Shown here: in pieces, positions 8,987-17,813 of the stretch
Numbering within the stretch: position 1 is the stretch's first letter
How the letters are laid out: each line of letters starts with the position of its first letter
From: Runella defluvii
GTDB taxonomy: Bacteria; Bacteroidota; Bacteroidia; Cytophagales; Spirosomataceae
Assembly (NCBI RefSeq): GCF_014195535.1
Contig: NZ_JACIBY010000006.1
Span: forward strand, 186,001 to 250,000
Direction: 5' to 3'
Length of the DNA: 64,000 nucleotides
Position numbers and translations under genes: made by a program
The notes under the pieces: model-generated
Database searches by the model: none
What the model was told of the DNA's origin: nothing
The model's input: only the letters and a program-made list of their open reading frames with translations

Positions 8987-9553
8987 TTAACCGAACATTA
9001 CCTTATGATAAATGTCGGCCAAAGCTATTGAACATTCTCCGATTTGAAGTGTCGTATCGTTTTCATTATAGGTATGACTCAACCACTCCGCCTCGCTTAA
9101 TTTTTTGATAACTTCTACTTTCTTCTTTTTAGATGACACAAGTACATATTCCCGAAACGAAGGAATTGTTTTGTAACAATCGAATTTCTCTAGTCTATCG
9201 TAGGCTTCGGTAGAATCGGATAAGACCTCAATAATAATTTCAGGATTCTCCAACGCATCCAACCCATTCGGAGCTTTCTCATAAACGGGTGTTTTACAAA
9301 CAATCACCAAATCAGGAAAAACATATTTTTGACATCCTTCAATTTTGATAAGTTGGTCGCTATTTAGTACTATACACGCTCCTGTTCGTAAACAATTTTC
9401 CAGCGCAGTAGAAAGCGTCACGCATATCCGATTATGAGCAGGCTGGGCACCTGCCATTGCAACTACCTCCCCTGCATGGTATTCTAGTTTGACATCAGAT
9501 TTTTGAAGTAAATCAAAATATTCTTCAACAGTGACAGAAGTGGAGGTTTGCAT
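8987..9553 (-). CDS. Uma2 family (DUF820) putative endonuclease
   Basis: 188 residues. PD-(D/E)xK nuclease fold of the Uma2 family: catalytic-type residues visible as FPDLVIV (Asp about residue 85) and IIIEVLSDST (Glu about 108), with YHAGEVVAMAGA at the N-terminal strand. Family members are abundant in Cyanobacteria and Bacteroidota; biological role is uncertain. A TATTTTTG -7 element for this gene is visible on the minus strand at 9577-9570. It is divergent from the DUF433 gene, and both families are often discussed with toxin-antitoxin-like or mobile contexts. Confidence 0.85.
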   Translation of the reverse strand: MQTSTSVTVEEYFDLLQKSDVKLEYHAGEVVAMAGAQPAHNRICVTLSTALENCLRTGACIVLNSDQLIKIEGCQKYVFPDLVIVCKTPVYEKAPNGLDALENPEIIIEVLSDSTEAYDRLEKFDCYKTIPSFREYVLVSSKKKKVEVIKKLSEAEWLSHTYNENDTTLQIGECSIALADIYHKVMFG

Positions 9554-9569
9554 AGGTCTATGTTTTTAT

Positions 9570-9577
9570 CAAAAATA
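9570..9577 (-). promoter_or_regulatory. -7 element for Uma2 gene
   Basis: The minus strand reads TATTTTTG, a perfect match to the Bacteroidota TAnnTTTG -7 consensus, 17 bp before the Uma2 ATG. No clear -33 TTG is at the usual distance. Confidence 0.35.
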
Positions 9578-9601
9578 CGGAAAATGATACATTATACATG
9601 A

Positions 9602-9633
9602 TTTTCAATCACTATCTTTATTTAGTAACTTTG
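9602..9633 (+). promoter_or_regulatory. Promoter for DUF433/ABC exporter operon
   Basis: TTTTC (9602-9606, one change from TTTTG) is followed after 19 nt by TAACTTTG (9626-9633), a perfect TAnnTTTG. Transcription would start near 9640, downstream of the ATG at 9598, which decides for the ATG at 9652 as the DUF433 start. Confidence 0.5.
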
Positions 9634-9651
9634 GCAGCAAAATACAAATGT

Positions 9652-9870
9652 ATGGAGACTACTTTCTTGACTCGCATTACGTTAAACCCTACGATTGGGC
9701 ACGGGAAGCCTACTATCCGAAATACCAGGTACTTGGTAGTGGTAGAAGGGTTATTGGAATACCTTGCAGGGGGCGATAGCATAGAAGATATTTTACAACA
9801 ATTTCCTGACTTAGAACGTGAGGACTTGTTGGCCTGTGCATTGACAAAATTGATTTACACATCTAAATGA
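9652..9870 (+). CDS. DUF433 domain protein (antitoxin-like)
   Basis: 72 residues, the full usual length of a DUF433 protein: RITLNPTIGHGKPTIRNTR, then LEYLAGGDSIEDILQQFPDL and a final helix. DUF433 proteins carry an HTH-like fold and normally pair with a DUF5615 PIN-like protein in type II toxin-antitoxin loci (family knowledge). Here no DUF5615 gene follows; instead the stop overlaps the ATG of an ABC exporter by 4 bp (ATGA), implying translational coupling. Start chosen at 9652 because the domain begins there and the promoter lies between 9598 and 9652. Confidence 0.8.
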   Translation: METTFLTRITLNPTIGHGKPTIRNTRYLVVVEGLLEYLAGGDSIEDILQQFPDLEREDLLACALTKLIYTSK

Positions 9871-11690
9871 AAATTTACTGGCGCATTTTACAGTACGCCC
9901 GCCCGCTTAGCCGATACGTTGGGCCGTACTTTTTTACCTCTTTATTGGGTAGCTTGTTTGGGGTACTCAATTTTACACTGATTCAACCTTTACTAGATGT
10001 TCTTTTTGGGAAAGCAAAAATTCCGTCTCAACTGGTTTTTCCCTCGTTCCGTTTCGATGCCGCCTATTTGGTCGATTTGTTCCAATATTATTTTGGGCAC
10101 GCCATTCAACAATACGGCAAACTAGGAGCGTTACAGTTTGTCTGCGGAGCTATTTTGTTGTGCGTTTTTTTGGCCAACGTCTTCAAATACCTTTCCATTC
10201 GAATCATTGAAAATTTTAAAGCGCACACCGTAGCCCAGCTGCGCCAAGCGGTTTTTGACAGTGCCATTCGTTTGAGCCTTTCGTTTTTCTCCAACGAGCG
10301 TAAAGGCGACCTTATTTCCCGCGTTACTACCGACGTCCAAGAAATCGAAAACTCGCTCGGACGGGCGTTTAGTGCGTTGTTCAAAGAGTTGTTTACGCTC
10401 ATTTTTTACTTCGTGACGCTCTTTGCCATGTCGGTCAAACTGACTTTTTTTACGCTCATCGTCATTCCTCTTTCGGGAATTATTATTGGAACATTGGCCA
10501 AAAAACTCAAAGAATCGGCTTCGGAAGTGCAGCAGCGTTTGAGTAATATCATCAGCGTCCTCGACGAAACGTTTGGTGGGATTCGGGTGGTGAAAGGTTT
10601 TAATGCCGAAAAAGTCATTCGTCGCCGTTTTGAAGAAGAAAACCAAGGCTACCGCCATTCCTTGTTGCGCATGGTGTTTCGTCAAGAACTTGCCCCGCCG
10701 ATGTCGGAATTTATGGGGGTTTCGGTCGTAGCGGGGATATTGTTGTACGGCGGGTCGATGGTACTTTCCGACAACTTTGAGCTTTCGGCTTCCACCTTCG
10801 TGACGTACATCATTATTTTTTCACAGGTGTTACGGCCTGCCAAAGAGATTTCTAACGCCATCAGTGGCATCCAACGCGGCGTGGCGTCGGGCGAGCGCAT
10901 CATGCGTTTGATTGACATGCCTTTGGAAGTTCAAGATGCGCCCAATGCCCAGCAGTTCAAGCAGTTTAACTCGGCCATTGAAGTAAAAAATCTTTCGTTT
11001 GAGTACGAAAAGGGCGTTCCTGTATTGCAAAACATTTCTTTTTCACTCAGAAAAGGCAAAACCGTTGCGCTTGTAGGTTCGTCGGGCGGGGGTAAATCAA
11101 CGATTGCCGATATGATTCCTCGTTTTTATGACCCCACCGAAGGGCAAATTTTGATTGATGGACTGGATTTACGTTCCATCACCACAAAATCGCTGCGCGA
11201 CCAGATGGGGATTGTAACGCAAGAGTCGATTCTTTTCAACGATACAATTTTCAACAACATCGCTTTTGGCACCGAGGCCACCGAAGCCGAAGTGATGGCG
11301 GCGGCTAAAATTGCCAATGCCCACGATTTTATTCTGGAACAGCCCGATAGCTACCAAACCGTCATCGGCGACCGAGGCACAAAGCTTTCGGGTGGACAAC
11401 GGCAGCGTTTGAGCATTGCGCGGGCGATTTTGAAAAACCCACCGATTTTAATTTTGGACGAAGCGACTTCGGCCTTGGACACCGAATCTGAAAAGTTGGT
11501 GCAAGAAGCGTTGACTAATTTGATGAAAAATCGTACGACCTTGGTCATTGCTCACCGCCTCAGCACCATTCAGCACGCCGATGAAATCCTGGTATTAAGC
11601 GGTGGAAAAATCATCGAACGCGGCACGCACGACGAGCTTTTAAAGGAAGAAAAAAGTTTTTATCGGAAGTTGAGCTTAATGCAAAGCTAA
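9867..11690 (+). CDS. ABC exporter, fused permease-ATPase (MsbA-like)
   Basis: 607 residues: six-helix exporter domain at about 1-330 and nucleotide-binding domain at about 345-600. Seen: Walker A GSSGGGKST, Q-loop VTQESILFNDTI, signature LSGGQRQRLS, Walker B ILILDEATSALD and switch His in VIAHRLST. Half-transporter that would act as a homodimer in the inner membrane; lipid A flippase MsbA and multidrug exporters share this architecture and the substrate cannot be told from sequence. It is translated from an ATG overlapping the DUF433 stop. Confidence 0.9.
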   Translation: MKIYWRILQYARPLSRYVGPYFFTSLLGSLFGVLNFTLIQPLLDVLFGKAKIPSQLVFPSFRFDAAYLVDLFQYYFGHAIQQYGKLGALQFVCGAILLCVFLANVFKYLSIRIIENFKAHTVAQLRQAVFDSAIRLSLSFFSNERKGDLISRVTTDVQEIENSLGRAFSALFKELFTLIFYFVTLFAMSVKLTFFTLIVIPLSGIIIGTLAKKLKESASEVQQRLSNIISVLDETFGGIRVVKGFNAEKVIRRRFEEENQGYRHSLLRMVFRQELAPPMSEFMGVSVVAGILLYGGSMVLSDNFELSASTFVTYIIIFSQVLRPAKEISNAISGIQRGVASGERIMRLIDMPLEVQDAPNAQQFKQFNSAIEVKNLSFEYEKGVPVLQNISFSLRKGKTVALVGSSGGGKSTIADMIPRFYDPTEGQILIDGLDLRSITTKSLRDQMGIVTQESILFNDTIFNNIAFGTEATEAEVMAAAKIANAHDFILEQPDSYQTVIGDRGTKLSGGQRQRLSIARAILKNPPILILDEATSALDTESEKLVQEALTNLMKNRTTLVIAHRLSTIQHADEILVLSGGKIIERGTHDELLKEEKSFYRKLSLMQS

Positions 11691-11715
11691 ACTTCCGATA
11701 CCGAACCGTTTGCGG

Positions 11716-13569
11716 TTATTTCCCCTTCCAGTCCATCCATACTTTCATGCGGCCAGCTTGGCGGTTGTCCCACGAATAGTAGGGAATTAACGTAAAGTTA
11801 TCGCCGCCATTTTGGGCCTTAATCGTAGTAACACCTCCGAGCAAAGCAGGCTCAAATGCTGTTGTAAATTGGGTTTTGGGCGAAAGTACCATTTGGTCAA
11901 AATCCAAATGACGGTTGTCTTGCTCTTCAATGCAATACACAAGCGGGCCACGCTGAATGGCACGTTTGCCTACGTTGGCTTGCACGCGCGGGTCGGCCGC
12001 TACGACTTTAACGGGCATCTCCATGCGAAGTTTGAGAACATCATTTTTTGCCCATGTGCGCGCAACTGTCACGTAGCCTTTGTCTGCCACCAAGTTTGAA
12101 ACTGCCTTGCCGTTGACTTCAACGCTGTATTTATCGCACCAAGCAGGGATTCTCAATTTAACCCCAAAGTCCACTTTGCTGCTATCGGGAACGACTTTAA
12201 ACTCTACTTCGCCCGCCCAAGGGTAATTGGTTTTTTGGGTAAACTTCACTTTGTTAGTTCCCAATTTCACTTCAGTACTGCTACCAACGTACAAATTCAC
12301 CCAAAGCGTATTCGCCGAAGTGTTGTAAATATAGCCTCCTACCGACGGCATCAAGCGTGAGACGTTGCTGGGGCAACAAGCCGTACCGTACCAAGCTTTG
12401 CGGTGGTGCATCCCAAACGAAGCCAGCGGGTTGACGTAAAAAAACAAATTCCCCGTCAGTTGTACACCTGCCAACGCACCGTTGTAAAGCGAACGTTCGA
12501 GCACATCCACGTACTTCGCCTCGCCCGAATAGAGGTTCATGCGTTGATTCCAAAAAACCATCCCCACCGAAGCACACGTTTCGCAGTAAGCCGATTCGTT
12601 GGGTAGGTCATAATCAACCGTGAACCCTTCGTTTTTGGTCGAAGAGCCAATACCGCCCGTGATGTACATATTTCGTTCAACCACATCGGCCCAGACGCGT
12701 TCGAGGGCTTGGGTGTAGCCACGGTCGCCTGTTTCGGCGGCTACATCGGCCATACCTGTGTAGAGGTACATGGCCCGTACGGCATGGCCTTTGATGTCGG
12801 TCATTTCACGGACAGGCACATCGTCTTGACAATAGCGAGCGCCATCAAAATTTTTATCTGTCCAAATCTGCCCGCGACCGTTTCCTTTGCCGCGCTGCTC
12901 AATCAGCCAGTCGGCAAGTTTGAGGTAACGGTCGTTTTGGGTCGTATGGTAGAGTTTCACCAGTGCCAACTCCAATTCTTGGTGACCTGTTACCCAAGGT
13001 CGATTTTGAAGCCGAAACGTCGAATCAAAATGATTGGCAAACCGAATGGATACATCAAGCAGTTTACGTTTTTTGGTAGCGTCGTAGTAGGCCACTGCCC
13101 CCTCTATCAAATGCCCTAAGCAGTAGTCTTCGTGCTTTTCCATGTCGGTCCAGCGTTTGTCGAGTCCCTTGAGCGTGTAGTACGTATTCAAATAACCATC
13201 GGGAAGTTGCGCTGCTGCAATCTTATCAATCCACTCGTCGGTTTTGGCTTCTAAAGCTTTGTCAGGGGTGGTTTTAAGGGTGTACGCAATGCCTTCAATG
13301 ACTTTATAGACGTCCGAATCGTCGAAATAAATGCCTTTATGCTGCCCGCTTCGTTTGGCTGCATTTTCAAAATTACGAATCCGAGCCGTTGAGTCTTCGG
13401 TGTAAGTCATGCACACGGGGAGGGTCGCTGAATGCACTTTCTCAATTCGAGGTTTCCAGAAAAAATCATTGACCGTCACCTGCGAAAAATTAACAGGTAC
13501 AATTTGCCGCTGTGCCAACGCACTCACAGCTCCAGCCATAGCGATGATGAAGTAGAAAAAGGGTTTCAT
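11716..13569 (-). CDS. GH127 beta-L-arabinofuranosidase
   Basis: 617 residues from the ATG at 13569, which opens a signal peptide (MKPFFYFIIAMAGAVSALAQ) cleaved before QRQIVPV; the 14-codon upstream extension is rejected. All-alpha barrel of family GH127: the metal/catalytic residues known from HypBA1 are all visible, in ESAYCETCASVG (Glu and Cys) and WYGTACCPSN (Cys-Cys, the first being the nucleophile). Predicted to release terminal beta-L-arabinofuranose from plant-type glycans in the periplasm. It lies in the pentose locus, downstream of the aldolase and FAH genes on the same strand but behind a terminator, so it is probably transcribed separately. Confidence 0.92.
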   Translation of the reverse strand: MKPFFYFIIAMAGAVSALAQRQIVPVNFSQVTVNDFFWKPRIEKVHSATLPVCMTYTEDSTARIRNFENAAKRSGQHKGIYFDDSDVYKVIEGIAYTLKTTPDKALEAKTDEWIDKIAAAQLPDGYLNTYYTLKGLDKRWTDMEKHEDYCLGHLIEGAVAYYDATKKRKLLDVSIRFANHFDSTFRLQNRPWVTGHQELELALVKLYHTTQNDRYLKLADWLIEQRGKGNGRGQIWTDKNFDGARYCQDDVPVREMTDIKGHAVRAMYLYTGMADVAAETGDRGYTQALERVWADVVERNMYITGGIGSSTKNEGFTVDYDLPNESAYCETCASVGMVFWNQRMNLYSGEAKYVDVLERSLYNGALAGVQLTGNLFFYVNPLASFGMHHRKAWYGTACCPSNVSRLMPSVGGYIYNTSANTLWVNLYVGSSTEVKLGTNKVKFTQKTNYPWAGEVEFKVVPDSSKVDFGVKLRIPAWCDKYSVEVNGKAVSNLVADKGYVTVARTWAKNDVLKLRMEMPVKVVAADPRVQANVGKRAIQRGPLVYCIEEQDNRHLDFDQMVLSPKTQFTTAFEPALLGGVTTIKAQNGGDNFTLIPYYSWDNRQAGRMKVWMDWKGK

Positions 13570-13655
13570 GGAGAGGTAGATAGTTTTACTAGGAAGAAAA
13601 GCGTAGAGCAACGTATTTTTAATGGCTATCAGTCATTGTTTGGTGAAAGACAGGC

Positions 13656-13684
13656 AAAAAAAATGCCAGCCCTAATAGGGGCTG
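13656..13684 (-). terminator. Rho-independent terminator after aldolase gene
   Basis: On the minus strand CAGCCC pairs with GGGCTG across a 6-nt loop and runs directly into GC then eight T residues. It ends the FAH - aldolase transcript about 80 bp after the stop codon. Confidence 0.7.
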
Positions 13685-13707
13685 ACCGTGAAGGTGTCTT
13701 AGCAATT

Positions 13708-13748
13708 ATTCCTGCAAATCGAGAATTAAATCCCAGATTTGCAGGAAT
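13708..13748. repeat. Perfect 13-bp inverted repeat
   Basis: ATTCCTGCAAATC (13708-13720) and GATTTGCAGGAAT (13736-13748) are exact inverse copies with a 15-nt loop. It sits in the 3' untranslated part of the aldolase transcript, just before the T-tailed terminator; no T tract follows it, so it may stabilise the 3' end or be a dispersed repeat. Confidence 0.6.
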
Positions 13749-13762
13749 ATCTACTATAATAT

Positions 13763-14689
13763 CTAGCCAATCCCGAGTTCTTTGGAAAGTGCCTCAACGC
13801 GCTCGTAAAGTGCATCGACCTCCGTTTTCACTTCTGCCGTACATTCTTCTACCTTGCGACGGGTATAAAGCGAAATCGGGAAACCGCGTTTTTGTAAGTA
13901 GTACTTAGCAACCGTAGGATAGGCATAATGGATGACGGGCATGGTCTCAATCAACAACTGCTGAACGCGGGCAATGCCTGCTTGCTGGTCAGGGTTGTTA
14001 TAGTTTGCGCATAGCCACACAATAACTTCTGGGAAGAAATTCCCTTGAATACACGATAAACCTGCCGAACCTGCTTGCAACGATGCCACGGCGTGCTCCA
14101 TGTAGGCATCATATACGCCAAAACGCTGCCCTTGGGTGGCGGCGATTTTACCTTTTACATTGTCAATGTCGAGCGACGTATCTTTGTGGTAAACCACCCG
14201 ACCCGTAGCGGCGAGTTCTCCCAAATCTTTGGCCGTAACGAGACGTTTGTAAGGAACCGGACATTCGTACAGTCCATAAATGACGCCTGGCGTTAGGTGA
14301 AGAAGTTCGTTCATTCGCTCCATAAACACCTCATCCGAGTCGTTGGCATCGGCCAACAAGCTAGTAATCACAATGACTGCTTGAATCCCCGTTGCGTAAA
14401 TTTTCTTGGCAAACTCAGCCTGTTCGGCAATCGGTCCGCCAAACGTTCCTGTCGCAACCACGGGCACGCGACCATTGGCCACCTCCACTACGTGACGCGT
14501 AATGGCAAGGCGCTCGTCTTCGGTGAGTTCGTACATTTCGGACGAGAGGCAATTGGCAAAAAGACCCGCTGCTCCTGCTTGTAAATACAACTCAGTAAGT
14601 TGGGTCAAACCATCGAAATCAATCTCACCATTTTCTTTAAACGGGGTGAGCATCACAGGGATAAAGCCCTGTGGGAGTGTATCTTGCAT
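13763..14689 (-). CDS. DHDPS/NAL-family class I aldolase or dehydratase
   Basis: 308 residues forming one (beta/alpha)8 barrel of the dihydrodipicolinate synthase/N-acetylneuraminate lyase family. The Schiff-base lysine is in VVYHKDTS and the catalytic tyrosine in GLYECPVP. The usual GTTGE motif is replaced by CLSSEMYEL, arguing against true DapA. Next to an FAH-family gene (16 bp upstream) resembling 2-keto-3-deoxypentonate dehydratases, the likely substrate is a 2-keto-3-deoxy sugar acid, cleaved to pyruvate plus an aldehyde or dehydrated. Pathway assignment is inference from context. Confidence 0.85.
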   Translation of the reverse strand: MQDTLPQGFIPVMLTPFKENGEIDFDGLTQLTELYLQAGAAGLFANCLSSEMYELTEDERLAITRHVVEVANGRVPVVATGTFGGPIAEQAEFAKKIYATGIQAVIVITSLLADANDSDEVFMERMNELLHLTPGVIYGLYECPVPYKRLVTAKDLGELAATGRVVYHKDTSLDIDNVKGKIAATQGQRFGVYDAYMEHAVASLQAGSAGLSCIQGNFFPEVIVWLCANYNNPDQQAGIARVQQLLIETMPVIHYAYPTVAKYYLQKRGFPISLYTRRKVEECTAEVKTEVDALYERVEALSKELGIG

Positions 14690-14704
14690 ATAGATTGGTG
14701 TATT

Positions 14705-15544
14705 TTAAGCTTTAGCAAACGCAACAGTGTTGGTCAATTGGCCGATTTTATCGATACGGATATTGACAACGTCACCCACTTGAAGCGTAAATTCGTTAGA
14801 AGGCACAAGTCCTGTGCCCGTCATCAAGAATACGCCTGTGGTAAATGTATTAGAACGGAACAAATAGCTCACCAAATCTTCAGGGCGGCGTTTGAGTTGT
14901 TCGAGGGTGGTACGGCCTTCAAATACTTTTGCGTCATTCCGTAAAATTTCAATGTCGATGGTGGTCGTAACAGCCATTGGCTCGGCGGGTACGTACAAAC
15001 AAGGCCCTAAAGCTGCCGAACCGTCATAGACTTTGGCTTGAGGCAAATAAAGTGGGTTTTCTCCTTCAATACTACGCGAACTCATGTCGTTTCCGATGGT
15101 GTACCCAACAATTTTTCCCGTTGATGTCGCAAAAAGCGTCCATTCTGGCTCAGGTACGTTCCACGACGAATCAGGACGGATGTTGACAGTGCCACCACTT
15201 CCCACTACTTTGTGGGCAAGGCTTTTGAAAAATAACTCAGGACGTTCGGCATCATATACTTTATCGTAGAAGGTATCACCTCCTGAGTCTTTTGACTCTT
15301 CCATCCGCGCAATTTTACTGCGATAGTACGTCACTCCCGACGCCCACACTTCTTGCGTTCCTACGGGAGCCACAATGCTACTTTCGTCGAAAGACGCTTC
15401 GGGAGCAAGACTAGCGATGGTGGTTCGCAAATAAGCGTGCAAATCGTCGCGATTGATAAGTTCGTCCCAAATAAAGGTTGGGATTTTATAAAATTGGCCA
15501 TCAGCCTCGGCATAAAAGCCATTGGTGGTACGATAGAGTTTCAT
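14705..15544 (-). CDS. FAH-family 2-keto-3-deoxy-sugar-acid dehydratase/hydrolase
   Basis: 279 residues from the ATG at 15544 (MKLYRTT); nine upstream codons are discarded because family members start here. Fumarylacetoacetate-hydrolase fold, with the metal and substrate region in VPEPEWTL, the [18 protein letters not shown] stretch and [11 protein letters not shown]. The segment [16 protein letters not shown] ... [16 protein letters not shown] resembles archaeal and bacterial 2-keto-3-deoxy-D-arabinonate/xylonate dehydratases. Predicted to turn 2-keto-3-deoxypentonate into 2-ketoglutarate semialdehyde. First gene of the two-gene minus-strand operon with the aldolase. Confidence 0.82.
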   Translation of the reverse strand: MKLYRTTNGFYAEADGQFYKIPTFIWDELINRDDLHAYLRTTIASLAPEASFDESSIVAPVGTQEVWASGVTYYRSKIARMEESKDSGGDTFYDKVYDAERPELFFKSLAHKVVGSGGTVNIRPDSSWNVPEPEWTLFATSTGKIVGYTIGNDMSSRSIEGENPLYLPQAKVYDGSAALGPCLYVPAEPMAVTTTIDIEILRNDAKVFEGRTTLEQLKRRPEDLVSYLFRSNTFTTGVFLMTGTGLVPSNEFTLQVGDVVNIRIDKIGQLTNTVAFAKA

Positions 15545-15797
15545 AGAATATTTTTGGGTTCTCTCGGTCAAAAGAGACTTTGCTCAATAAATTACCATAC
15601 TTGGATTTCTTTACTACGCAGTTTTAGGTAAAAAAGACTACCAAAACTCGTTCAGAGTTGCGTATAGAAGCGGCGGCACTTCTATTTTTTTTGTCTTTTT
15701 TTATATACGTACAATAAAGTTAATGTGCTGTATGATAGCCCATTGACGGTTTTTTGATGGTTTGAAAAAAGATTGTCAAGTGCAAGTTTAAATATAA

Positions 15798-15816
15798 AAT
15801 TGTCAATTTGACAATT
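15798..15816. promoter_or_regulatory. Operator-like palindrome in the FAH/xylA divergent region
   Basis: AATTGTCAATTTGACAATT is a perfect 8-bp inverted repeat with a 3-nt centre. A half-site GATTGTCAAG occurs about 25 bp upstream. The 361-bp gap 15545-15905 holds nothing else that I can name beyond T-rich and A-rich tracts. The position, about 90 bp before xylA and 250 bp before the FAH gene, suits a sugar-responsive repressor. No regulator gene is adjacent. Confidence 0.55.
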
Positions 15817-15905
15817 ATTTTCTTTTTTTGCATCAGTAAGAAAGCAAAATTCGCTCTTTTAGTAGTAATTACGCTTTCGAGAAAACATTTAAACTAACTT
15901 ATTTT

Positions 15906-17234
15906 ATGTCAGTTACACTCGGAAATTCCGAATATTTCAAGGGCATCTCCAAAATTCAGTTTGAAGGTCGCGATTCAGACAATCCGCTTGCATTTAAGTG
16001 GTACGATGAAAACCGTATCATTGGCGGAAAAACCATGAAAGAACACTTGCGTTTTGCCGTAGCTTACTGGCATACGTTCTGCGGAACAGGCGCTGATCCC
16101 TTTGGCCCAGGAACAAAAGTATTTCCTTGGGATGCCAAAGCAGATGCCGTAGAGCGTGCCAAAGACAAAATGGACGCGGCATTTGAGTTTATCACCAAGC
16201 TAGGGGTACCTTACTACTGCTTCCACGATGTGGATTTGGTGGACGAAGGACCAAGCATTTCGGAGTACGAACGCCGTATGCAAGCCATTGTGGACTATGC
16301 GAAAGGGAAGCAACAAGCAAGTGGGGTAAAATTGCTTTGGGGTACGGCCAACGTATTCTCAAACCCTCGTTATATGAACGGCGCATCGACCAACCCTGAT
16401 TTTAATGTGGTGGCTCATGCGGGCGTACAAGTGAAAACCGCCATTGACGCAACGATTGCGTTGGGTGGTGAAAACTACGTGTTCTGGGGTGGTCGTGAAG
16501 GTTACATGAGCTTGCTCAATACCAACATGAAACGCGAATTGGATCACCTAGGGCAGTTTTTGACCGTGGCTCGTGATTACGCGCGTAAAAATGGTTTCAA
16601 AGGTACGTTCTTCATCGAGCCTAAACCTTGTGAGCCTACCAAGCACCAATACGATTACGATTCAGCAACGGTGATTGGCTTCTTGCGCCAGTACGGTTTG
16701 GAGAAAGATTTCCAATTGAACATCGAAGTAAACCACGCTACATTGGCAGGGCATACGTTCCAACACGAGTTGCAAGTGGCCGCCGATGCGGGCATGTTGG
16801 GTAGTATCGATGCTAACCGTGGTGACTACCAAAACGGCTGGGATACTGACCAATTCCCCATCAACCTAAGCGAGCTAACGGAAGCGATGTTGGTGATTTT
16901 GGAAGCAGGTGGTATCACCGCAGGAGGTATCAACTTCGATGCAAAAACCCGCCGTAACTCTACCGACCTCGACGATATTTTCATTGCTCACATCGGTGGT
17001 ATGGATGCGTTTGCGCGTTCGTTGGTGATTGCCAACGATATTTTGGTAAAATCTCCGTACAGCAAACTCCGTACAGAGCGCTATGCTTCGTTTGACAGCG
17101 GCGCTGGCCAAGATTTTGAAGCAGGAAAACTGACGTTGGAAGACCTTCATAGCTTTGCCGTAGCCAATGGCGAGCCTAAGCTCATCAGCGGCAAGCAAGA
17201 ATTATTCGAAAACATCTTGAATCAATACATTTAA
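15906..17234 (+). CDS. xylA: Xylose isomerase
   Basis: 442 residues, class II length. Interconverts D-xylose and D-xylulose in the cytoplasm with two divalent metals. Catalytic His-Asp pair in [15 protein letters not shown], metal ligands in [34 protein letters not shown] and [20 protein letters not shown]. The ATG at 15906 follows an AT-rich leader. It stands alone: no xylulokinase or xylose transporter is next to it, and a strong terminator follows. It is divergent from the FAH/aldolase operon, with a shared palindrome between. Confidence 0.98.
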   Translation: MSVTLGNSEYFKGISKIQFEGRDSDNPLAFKWYDENRIIGGKTMKEHLRFAVAYWHTFCGTGADPFGPGTKVFPWDAKADAVERAKDKMDAAFEFITKLGVPYYCFHDVDLVDEGPSISEYERRMQAIVDYAKGKQQASGVKLLWGTANVFSNPRYMNGASTNPDFNVVAHAGVQVKTAIDATIALGGENYVFWGGREGYMSLLNTNMKRELDHLGQFLTVARDYARKNGFKGTFFIEPKPCEPTKHQYDYDSATVIGFLRQYGLEKDFQLNIEVNHATLAGHTFQHELQVAADAGMLGSIDANRGDYQNGWDTDQFPINLSELTEAMLVILEAGGITAGGINFDAKTRRNSTDLDDIFIAHIGGMDAFARSLVIANDILVKSPYSKLRTERYASFDSGAGQDFEAGKLTLEDLHSFAVANGEPKLISGKQELFENILNQYI

Positions 17235-17268
17235 TCATTGATTCAACCCACCTCATCTTAACAAGTGC

Positions 17269-17301
17269 AAAACGCCAGCGGAAAAATCCGACTGGCGTTT
17301 T
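17269..17301. terminator. Bidirectional terminator between xylA and osmC-like gene
   Basis: AAAACGCCAG (17269-17278) pairs with CTGGCGTTTT (17292-17301), with CGGA/TCCG pairing in the interior. A and T tracts flank both sides, so it can end xylA rightward and the OsmC gene leftward. Confidence 0.85.
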
Positions 17302-17312
17302 GATTTAAAGGA

Positions 17313-17723
17313 CTATACCAATTCGGCGTCCATGGTAATGTCGGTATTCAACAATTTTGAAATGGGGCAGTTCGCTTTTGCATTTTGAGCCGCTTCGGCA
17401 AATTGCTCAGCTGTCATGCCTGGTACACTTGCTTTTACCGACAAGTGAATGTTTGGAATCGCGCCGTTTTCAAACGTAACGGTGGCTTTGGTGTCGATAT
17501 TTTCGGCCGTTAAACCATATTCTCCAATTACAAAGCTTAATTTCATCGTAAAACAACCCGCGTGGGCTGCCCCAACGAGCTCTTCGGGGTTAGTGCCAAT
17601 GCCATCGGCAAAACGCGTGTTGAACGAATATTGCGTTCCGTCTAATACCGTGCTTTGCGTTGAAACCGTTCCGTGGCCTTCTTTACCACTTCCTTGCCAA
17701 TTGGCAGCTGCTGTTCTTTTCAT
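17313..17723 (-). CDS. OsmC/Ohr family peroxide-detoxifying protein
   Basis: 136 residues from the ATG at 17723 (MKRTAAANW); the 30 upstream codons hold the likely promoter and are rejected. Redox-active cysteine pair visible in AAHAGCFTMKLS and KANCPISKLL, with GTNPEELVGAAHAG the usual OsmC signature. Cytoplasmic thiol peroxidase acting on organic hydroperoxides. It lies 90 bp downstream of the NCS2 permease on the same strand but has its own -7 element, and ends at a bidirectional terminator shared with xylA. Confidence 0.9.
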   Translation of the reverse strand: MKRTAAANWQGSGKEGHGTVSTQSTVLDGTQYSFNTRFADGIGTNPEELVGAAHAGCFTMKLSFVIGEYGLTAENIDTKATVTFENGAIPNIHLSVKASVPGMTAEQFAEAAQNAKANCPISKLLNTDITMDAELV

Positions 17724-17770
17724 AGTTCTGTTGCGTTTGAATAAAATTGAATGGATTATATATAAACACT

Positions 17771-17778
17771 CAAAAATA
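17771..17778 (-). promoter_or_regulatory. -7 element for OsmC gene
   Basis: The minus strand reads TATTTTTG, matching TAnnTTTG, 47 bp before the OsmC ATG. A -33 box is not clear. The position supports the shorter OsmC start. Confidence 0.4.
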
Positions 17779-17813
17779 GTCAGGAATTGTGATTTGTTGC
17801 TTTCTAAATTCAA

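Noticed and set aside
13763-14689. DapA (lysine synthesis) for the DHDPS-family gene
   Set aside because: The GTTGE-type substrate motif is replaced and the neighbours are sugar-acid genes, so lysine synthesis is unlikely.
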